A DNA stretch of 64,000 nucleotides from Pseudooceanicola nanhaiensis DSM 18065 (GTDB lineage Bacteria > Pseudomonadota > Alphaproteobacteria > Rhodobacterales > Rhodobacteraceae), in NCBI RefSeq assembly GCF_000688295.1, contig NZ_JHZF01000013.1, positions 62,001 to 126,000 of the forward strand, written 5' to 3'. The notes beneath the pieces were generated by a model, which ran no database searches, had not been told where the DNA came from, and saw only the letters and a list, made by a program, of their open reading frames with translations. Positions 36,852-43,078 of the stretch are shown one piece after another. The position numbers and the translations under genes were made by a program. The number at the start of each line of letters is the position of its first letter. Within the stretch, counting starts at the first letter, position 1.

Positions 36852-38144
36852 TCAGTTGCCGCTGAAGAAGCCCTTGATCTTCCCGGCATCGTAGGTGTCG
36901 CCGCCATCCGTCGTCACCGTTTCCAGCGTGGTTTCCAGAACGCTGCAGAAATCGGCCTGAGGCATGTCGCTGACATCCTCTCCGTTGACCCGGGCAACCT
37001 TCTCTCCCAGCGTCAGGCCCGCGGACTCGGCCGGGCCGCCTTTCGCGAGGGCACTCACGTAGACCCTCTCGCCGTCATGGGCGAGACCGACCGAAGCGCC
37101 ATCGCCAAGGCGCGGGACGCTGCCATCCTCCGATAGCGGGTCGAGGTACATGGTCCGGGTCGCCCAGTCGAAGGTGACAACGAAGTTCTTCAGGAAACCG
37201 TGCCCCATGTTGCCCTGCGTCGTGGGCGCCATGCCGTCACCGACAATGACGGTCGTGGTGATCTCGGTCTCGCCGAACCGTATGGGAAGCGTCACGCCAG
37301 AGACGGTCGCCTCGAAAGTTCCGGCCGCGCCGCCGGTGAGCGTCGCGCTTGTCGGCGCGTCCTCGGGTACCTTCAGGCCGGTGGCGGCAAAGTCCGCAGC
37401 ATTTACCGTCAGCGGGATGCCGCCCCCGGTGTCCACGATGAACGTCAGTGTCCCCTCGCCGATGCCCAGTTCGACCACGGGCGAAGGCGAGATCGTCTTT
37501 TCGTTCCAGGTGAAGGGCAGCGCAATCGCGCCATCGACATGGTCGAGCTCGTCGACCGTCGCGGCGACATGGATCTCCTGGGCGCCGTAATCCACCTGCC
37601 AGACCGCGTTTCGCATGGCCGGGGCTCCCAGCAGCCCGTTCCGGGTTATGCAGTAGAACGCGCCGGCCGGGGACCAGCCCGTCTCGGCCGAAGCATTCCT
37701 GATCTCCAACCCCCCGATGGTGAGCGAGGGAATCCTGACCATCGGGTTCCACAGGATCCCGCCGCCCCCCGCGGCACTTCCCATTTCGGCCAGAACTTCG
37801 CCGCCATGCGCTGCCGTGATCTCGGGCGTCAGGATCGTCGGCGCGCCCGTATCGAACATCAAGGGCACCGGATCGTCGTCGCCGAAGGCCACGTCGATCA
37901 CGACATGGTTCTGAATTTCGCGATACGGAATGGTGACGGGCAGCGAGGCCGGATCGATCTGGTTGATCGTCGGAATGATGCCGTCGATGTTCTCCAGGAA
38001 GGCGGCGAGCGCTGCCAGTTTCTCCTTGTCCGCTTCCGTGAGGTCGAGCTGCTGGGCCGACAATGCGCTCGATTGCAGCGCCACCATGACGGGAAGGCAG
38101 ACGCTGACGCAGATCGTTCGTTTTGGCGAAGCCTTCGGTGTCAT
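36852..38144 (-). CDS. Exported tandem retropepsin-like protein with PDZ domain
   Basis: This 430-residue exported protein has a signal peptide (about residues 8-30, ending ALSA-QQL), then two retropepsin-like halves. The first has its active-site loop in LMFDTGAPTILT (Asp98) and a flap/return region GLLGAPAMRNAVWQVDYG. The second has FIVDTGGGIPLTV (Asp238) and GNMGHGFLKNFVVTFDWATR. A C-terminal PDZ domain follows (about 350-425, VYVSALAKGGPAESAGLTLG). Both DTG triads are intact, so the two halves could form one intramolecular aspartic protease like pepsin, whereas bacterial retropepsins usually carry a single half. Its role is probably periplasmic or surface proteolysis. The substrate is unknown. 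Confidence 0.85.
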   Translation of the reverse strand: MTPKASPKRTICVSVCLPVMVALQSSALSAQQLDLTEADKEKLAALAAFLENIDGIIPTINQIDPASLPVTIPYREIQNHVVIDVAFGDDDPVPLMFDTGAPTILTPEITAAHGGEVLAEMGSAAGGGGILWNPMVRIPSLTIGGLEIRNASAETGWSPAGAFYCITRNGLLGAPAMRNAVWQVDYGAQEIHVAATVDELDHVDGAIALPFTWNEKTISPSPVVELGIGEGTLTFIVDTGGGIPLTVNAADFAATGLKVPEDAPTSATLTGGAAGTFEATVSGVTLPIRFGETEITTTVIVGDGMAPTTQGNMGHGFLKNFVVTFDWATRTMYLDPLSEDGSVPRLGDGASVGLAHDGERVYVSALAKGGPAESAGLTLGEKVARVNGEDVSDMPQADFCSVLETTLETVTTDGGDTYDAGKIKGFFSGN

Positions 38145-38373
38145 GTTTCCGCTCCTGTTGAAAACTGTTCTGTCTCAGGCGTAGGGACCACCGGCATCGT
38201 CCTGCGGATGCGCGTGACCTGGCTGGCGTTGATCTGAAACCAGCCCCCTGCTCTTGCAAGGTTGGCAGGTATCGCTGCCTTCCGATCGCCGGTGACGAGG
38301 GAAACACCTTTTCGAAAGGCAGCGATCTGGAGCCAGCGAGAATTCGTCCACCGGCCCAAGGGTACGGACGCCG

Positions 38374-38826
38374 CTATTCGGCCATGGTCAGCACGATGGT
38401 CTCCGAGCTTCCTTCGGTCGATCCGACCTCGGCTTCCCCCATTTCGCAGAACAGTTCGGGATTCAGCGCATGCACGGCCTGGCCGGTCGCCATATATGCG
38501 GCCAGCGACATCTGCATCGAAGCCCGGACGACCTGGTAGTCCGCATCACCGCTGTCGTGGCCCTCCAGCGCAGTCCCCAGAAGATCTGCAAGCTTGTCTT
38601 CATCCAGGTCGAGACCATCACAGTTCCGGGCGATGGCGATCTGCATGCCAATGTCTTTCAGCAAGCTGATCTGGTTTGTCTGGAAGTGTTCTCCGATGAA
38701 CTCTTCAACCCAGGCGGTGATCTCCATATCCATCTTGGCGATCGTATCGGCATCATTCGCCAGAGCTGCGCCCGAAGAAAAGAACATCGAGGCAAAGACA
38801 GTGGCGGCACCCAATTTATTGATCAT
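38374..38826 (-). CDS. Small exported protein, function unknown
   Basis: This 150-residue protein has a clear signal peptide (MINKLGAATVFASMFFSSGAALA-ND) and a strong ribosome site (GGAGAGGAG) before the ATG at 38824-38826. The mature part is acidic and mostly helical, with two cysteines (NCDGLDLDEDKLADLL and LNPELFCEMGEA) that could form a disulfide. No family was recognised. It lies in a run of minus-strand secreted-protein genes and could be co-expressed with the small gene upstream, 20 bp away. Confidence 0.6.
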   Translation of the reverse strand: MINKLGAATVFASMFFSSGAALANDADTIAKMDMEITAWVEEFIGEHFQTNQISLLKDIGMQIAIARNCDGLDLDEDKLADLLGTALEGHDSGDADYQVVRASMQMSLAAYMATGQAVHALNPELFCEMGEAEVGSTEGSSETIVLTMAE

Positions 38827-38846
38827 TTCGTATCTCCTCTCCGGCT

Positions 38847-39125
38847 TCAGAATTCGTGCTGGGTCCAGCGGGACGAATAGACCCCGTTCCAGTAGCATTT
38901 CCGGACCTCCGGGAAGCAGCGCACGTTCTTGGCTGCGACATAGGGTTCCCCCCCGGCTTTCTTGTCCTCCTGCACTTCCTTGAGTTTCGAGGCGATCGCG
39001 ATCCCCACCAAGGCGCCCGCCAGCTTCTTCTTCTCGTCGTCTGTAAGGGCATGACTTGCTTGAGGTGCGACTGCGGCAGCAAACAAGGCGGCCGCCGTCG
39101 TCAGCAAAAGAAGTTTCTTTTTCAT
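38847..39125 (-). CDS. Small exported basic protein, function unknown
   Basis: This 92-residue protein has a signal peptide (KKKLLLLTTAAALFAAAVAP, cleavage near SHA-LTD) and a mature domain of about 65 residues with a Cys pair in RCFPEVRKCYWNGVYSSRW. The remaining part is Lys-rich helix (DDEKKKLAGALVGIAIASKL). GGAGA precedes the ATG. It is probably an operon partner of the next small gene. No family recognised. Confidence 0.6.
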   Translation of the reverse strand: MKKKLLLLTTAAALFAAAVAPQASHALTDDEKKKLAGALVGIAIASKLKEVQEDKKAGGEPYVAAKNVRCFPEVRKCYWNGVYSSRWTQHEF

Positions 39126-39217
39126 CCTGAAAGTCTCCTGTTGATTTTGAACTCTATGGAAAACGAGTGGCACTCTTTACGCCAAGGTCCTTGGCCGACG
39201 CGGTGATTGTCCTTTTC

Positions 39218-41290
39218 TCACCAGGCGTTGACCCGTTTTTCCGGTGGCAGCCACATCGGATCGCCTTCCTCGATTCCGAATGCGTCATAGAAGGCGTCGA
39301 CATGCTGCAATGGCGCTGTCGTGCGGAATGTGTCCGGAGGATGGTTGCCGGCCGTGGCGACATTGATCAGGAACTCGTCGGTCGCCTGTTCGGCCCAAAG
39401 CTGCGCCCAGGCGACAAAGCAAAGCTGCTCCTGCGTGAAGCCACCGATTTCGACATCCTCCTCGGGATGCTCCGCGAGGTAGTCCATCAGCGCGGCATGG
39501 CCGAGCGTGATCCCCCCCACATCGGCCATCATCTCGGGCAGCCAGTATTCGCCGCGGCCCGTATAGCCCGCCACGATCTCGGTTTCGTTCGCCTGGTCGA
39601 TCAGCTTCTGCGCTTCGCCCAGGAAGGCGCCGGCGTCCTCGTCGGTCCACCAGTTGCGCAGGTTGCCCTTGGCATCGTACTGCCTGCCGGTCGTGTCGAA
39701 CCCATGCGTGGTTTCATGCCCGATGATCGCGCCGAAAGCGCAATACCGCACCGCCGGGATCTCCGGCTGGTAGGCCGGTGCCTGCGCGATGGCCGTGGTG
39801 ATCTCGAAGCCGTTGATCCCGAAATTGTAGGCGGCGTTCATGGCGATCGGGAAGGTGCTGTTGCCGAAGAACTTGTCGCGCACGACAGGGCCGCCGAACT
39901 GGTCGAGAGAGCGTTGCCATTCGAATTCGGCAACGACCATCAGGTTGGCCACCGGGTCGTCGGGAACGATCGTGAGTTCGCTGTAATCCACCCAGTCCTC
40001 TTCGTCGGGATAGCCGACGGCAACGGAGAAGGAGTCCACCTTGGCCAGGGCCTCGGCCTTGGTTTCCTCCGACAGCCAGTCGCGGGTCGGGATCCGCTCG
40101 CGGAAGGTCGTGAGAACATCGTCGATCATGACGAGGAGGTCGGTGCGCGTCTCCTCCTCGAAGACCGCTTCGGCGTAGATCCGGCTGATCGGGTGGCCGA
40201 GCGATTCCGTGAGAAGCGCAAGGGCACGGTCCTTCAGCGGATCGAGTTCGGCGACGCCCTCGAATGCCAGGCTCAGGGTCCGTTCCGGTGCCTCGAAGTC
40301 GGTCGACAGGACATTGGAGAAACTCTTGATCAGCCGGTAGGTCGCGTAAACCTTGAAATCCTCGAGGGGGCGCTCGTCGAGCATCGAGGACAGGACCGGG
40401 AAGAACCTCGGCTCGACCAGGATGACCTGCTCGGGAAGCTCGAAGCCGAGCTCGTCGAGATAGACCGAGAAATCCAGGTTGGGGATCTGGGCCTGCACCT
40501 CCGCCGGCGGGGTCAGGTTGTAGAAGTTCCGGGGATCGCGCGATTCCTCATCGGTCAGAAGGGCCGCGTTCAGCTCCGTTTCCATCTCCAGAATGGTGTC
40601 GGCCATTCCGGATGCAACATCCGCCTCGTAGCCCGCGACCGTCAGCAGCTCTTCGATATACGCCCGGTAGGCCACCCGGCGCGGCGCATCATCGTCCGAC
40701 GTGTAGACATCGCGTTCCGTCTCCAGCCCCAGGCTCGTTCCGGCGGCAAGGACGGCGTATTTCGTCCCGTCGGCCAGGTCGGGCCAGGGTCCGAAGCCGA
40801 GGAACAGCGGCGCAGCGGCAATCGTCTGGAAACGGGCGGCATAGCGGGCGAGATCGTCGATGGAGGAAATCGCGGCAATCCTGTCGAGATCCTCCTGCAG
40901 CGGGGCCATGCCCTGTGCATCCCGGTGCGCGGTGTCCATGTAGGCCTTGTAGAAGTCACCGACGAGTTGCGTCACGCTGCCCTTCGGCGCCTCGGGCGCG
41001 TCTTCGACCACCGTGTCGAGAAGCGCGAAGGCTTGTGCCTTGATCCGCTCCGACTGGATCCTGGCGAAGCCGTAGGACGCGAATTCGGCCGGACGTTCCA
41101 CCCGGTCGATCCACCCGCCGGCGGCAAACCGGGCGAAATCCTCCGCCGGATCGGCGTTCAGGTCCATGTTCTCGATCGCAAACATCAGATCGTCCGGCCC
41201 GAGCTCCGGCAGGTCGATCTCCTGAGACGCCGCCAGATTTGCCATAAGGGCCATGGCGCTGGTCGTCATCGCGACACCAGTGAATTTCAT
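39218..41290 (-). CDS. M13-family zinc metallopeptidase (neprilysin-like)
   Basis: This 690-residue exported endopeptidase has a signal peptide (residues about 1-22, ending LAAS-QEI), a long helical N-terminal M13_N domain, and the catalytic domain with zinc motif IGHETTHGFD (HExxH), the second metal region WLPEMMADVGGITLG (E-x3-D) and a late substrate-binding arginine stretch (PPDTFRTTAPLQHVDAFYDA). M13 enzymes (PepO, neprilysin) cleave small peptides up to about 5 kDa. The C-terminus ends PPEKRVNAW, where the family usually ends xxRCxVW. It lies among other exported proteins that may act on peptides outside the cytoplasm. Confidence 0.93.
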   Translation of the reverse strand: MKFTGVAMTTSAMALMANLAASQEIDLPELGPDDLMFAIENMDLNADPAEDFARFAAGGWIDRVERPAEFASYGFARIQSERIKAQAFALLDTVVEDAPEAPKGSVTQLVGDFYKAYMDTAHRDAQGMAPLQEDLDRIAAISSIDDLARYAARFQTIAAAPLFLGFGPWPDLADGTKYAVLAAGTSLGLETERDVYTSDDDAPRRVAYRAYIEELLTVAGYEADVASGMADTILEMETELNAALLTDEESRDPRNFYNLTPPAEVQAQIPNLDFSVYLDELGFELPEQVILVEPRFFPVLSSMLDERPLEDFKVYATYRLIKSFSNVLSTDFEAPERTLSLAFEGVAELDPLKDRALALLTESLGHPISRIYAEAVFEEETRTDLLVMIDDVLTTFRERIPTRDWLSEETKAEALAKVDSFSVAVGYPDEEDWVDYSELTIVPDDPVANLMVVAEFEWQRSLDQFGGPVVRDKFFGNSTFPIAMNAAYNFGINGFEITTAIAQAPAYQPEIPAVRYCAFGAIIGHETTHGFDTTGRQYDAKGNLRNWWTDEDAGAFLGEAQKLIDQANETEIVAGYTGRGEYWLPEMMADVGGITLGHAALMDYLAEHPEEDVEIGGFTQEQLCFVAWAQLWAEQATDEFLINVATAGNHPPDTFRTTAPLQHVDAFYDAFGIEEGDPMWLPPEKRVNAW

Positions 41291-41336
41291 TCTCGAAGTC
41301 TCCCTATCGTTGAACGAATTGGTACAAGGCGGCCCA

Positions 41337-42293
41337 TCATCCGCCGTAGATCACGGCGTCGGGAATCTCGTAGCGTTCGATTCCGTCGATGAAGATCAGG
41401 TTCAGGTCTCCCAGGCGTTCCTGGTGGGTTGCCTTGCCGGGGTCGGAGCCGACGAGATTGCCCTCCCTGAAATCGAGGTAGCGTTCGCCTCCGGCCGGAA
41501 GCGCCACCCACAGGCTGGCGGTGCCACCGCTTCCGCGCGACACGCGAAAGGCGCAGCGGCCCATCGGCTGGCTTTGGGAGACCGCGCAGGGTATCGATCC
41601 GCTGGCCCCGTTCACGGGCGGGGCCGCCGCCTCGACGAGATACCGCCCCGCGACCCAGCCGCGCACAGGCTGGTCGCCCGGCATCTCGACCCGGCACCAG
41701 CGGGTCGACCCGTTCATGGCGCATCCGAGGTTTCGCACCCGGTCGCCGTTTCCGAACGCCCCGATGACGGAATTCCCGATCCCGGCGCCCGTGCGGACGT
41801 TGAGCGTGTCATTGGCGGCCAATCCGGTCACTTCCCACCAGTCCGGCCCGCCGGACAGACCGTCAGCGAAATCGCCCGAGGGAGGCGCGGCAGCCGCGGA
41901 TTGCCCGGCGATGGAAACGCGCAACGTGTAGTATGCGACCTCGTTCCGGCGGGCCGCGTTGCGCATGAGGTAGACGCGAACCCGGTAATCCCCGGACGCC
42001 GGAAGCGCACCGTCGAACCTGTTGCCGGCTATGGAACCGACGTGCAATGCGGCAGGATCATTGCCGCGCATCAGATTGAAATAGGCCGAAGGATTGTCCG
42101 TCGTGAAATCCACCGTCATCCGCTGGCCTTCCGAGGCGCCAAGCAGATAGTCGACCGAGGAATGGCCCTGAATCCGCCCCTCGATTGTCGTTCCCGAACT
42201 GCCGGGAGAGAATTCGATCCGTTTCTCGACGGTATCCTGCGACCACGCGGCGTAGGGCAAGGCCGACAGCAACAAGAGAACTAAGTACCTCAT
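41337..42293 (-). CDS. Exported SH3-domain protein
   Basis: This 318-residue protein has a signal peptide (MRYLVLLLLSALPYAAWS-QD). The first domain is about 120 residues of beta structure (SPGSSGTTIEGRIQGHSSVD; ALPASGDYRVRVYLMRNAAR), resembling PPC-type or inhibitor-I78-like beta sandwiches. A bacterial SH3b domain follows (DTLNVRTGAGIGNSVIGAFG; TRWCRVEMPGDQPVRGWVAG), then a C-terminal domain ending in VIYGG with a predicted disulfide (CAVSQSQPMGRCAF). SH3b domains often bind peptidoglycan or protein ligands. It is 46 bp upstream of the M13 peptidase gene on the same strand, so a joint transcript is likely. Confidence 0.8.
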   Translation of the reverse strand: MRYLVLLLLSALPYAAWSQDTVEKRIEFSPGSSGTTIEGRIQGHSSVDYLLGASEGQRMTVDFTTDNPSAYFNLMRGNDPAALHVGSIAGNRFDGALPASGDYRVRVYLMRNAARRNEVAYYTLRVSIAGQSAAAAPPSGDFADGLSGGPDWWEVTGLAANDTLNVRTGAGIGNSVIGAFGNGDRVRNLGCAMNGSTRWCRVEMPGDQPVRGWVAGRYLVEAAAPPVNGASGSIPCAVSQSQPMGRCAFRVSRGSGGTASLWVALPAGGERYLDFREGNLVGSDPGKATHQERLGDLNLIFIDGIERYEIPDAVIYGG

Positions 42294-43078
42294 GGAGGGA
42301 CTCCAGGGTTTGGGAGCAGCAGCCCCGCCGGCAAGCCGGACAGAAGCCGGGAACTGCATAGTAAGTTCGCACAGATTCGCTTCTTAAGATGTTTGATCTT
42401 AGCCGTTGCCTCATGGCGGCCGCCAAAGCATTCGATATCCAGATCGCGCGGAAACCTATCCAGATTGCGCGCCTTGCCTGCAGGCGTATCCTCACGCCCA
42501 TTACCCCGCCCCTTTCAGGCTGTTTCAAGGAAGCGCTCGCAAAGAAATCGCAACGGTCAGGATGACAATTGCCCGATTTCCTTTTGGCGTCTTGTGGGGC
42601 TGATCAACGGGTCATCATGACCGACGCGAAAAAACGCCTGCGAGAACGCCATTCTCGCTTTTGCGGTGAATGGCGGAACTGACGGGCAGCTTCGCAGCGA
42701 CAATCGGGCCGGATGTCGGGCGACTCCGAGACATGGCCGGACTTTGGCAGCGAGATGCAAGAAAGTCCGAACCGGGCGGGCATGATGTTGAAATGGTTGC
42801 CGGGGTTCGAAGTCTTCAGATCGACGACCAGACGCCAGGCTGCGCTGGCCTGCAGTCGATCCCTCCATACCCGGTGATGCTGTCCCGAATGACAGTGCCG
42901 CACGTCCCCGCATCGAACCGCATCTGCCGGATCGCCATCTGCCGGCTCAGCGCCGCGCGTTTGGATCGAAGCCTCATGCAAGACCGCCTCGACCGGAAAT
43001 CGGGAGCGATCATCCGCGGCCCGCAAGTGCGGTGGCTGCGCCCGGTCGGGCGCGGCGGAAAGGAAGGCAGGCGCTGTC
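42294..43078. other. 785-bp intergenic region with hairpin
   Basis: No gene is supported in this interval between two minus-strand genes. Frames on both strands are open for 80-120 codons but show no family motif, and their codon positions do not show the third-position GC bias of real genes here. The interval must carry the promoter of the SH3 gene and the end of the type I secretion operon. A hairpin at 42640-42658 is the only clear structure seen. Confidence 0.4.
42630..42658 (-). terminator. Probable terminator downstream of the secretion operon
   Basis: A 7-bp perfect stem (GCGAGAA 42640-42646 with TTCTCGC 42652-42658) has a 5-base loop. Read on the minus strand it is followed 5 bases later by TTTTTT (complement of the A-run at 42629-42634); on the plus strand it is followed directly by TTTT. 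It lies about 420 bp beyond the stop of the repeat-protein gene, so it may end a long 3' untranslated tail or an unannotated short transcript. Confidence 0.45.
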
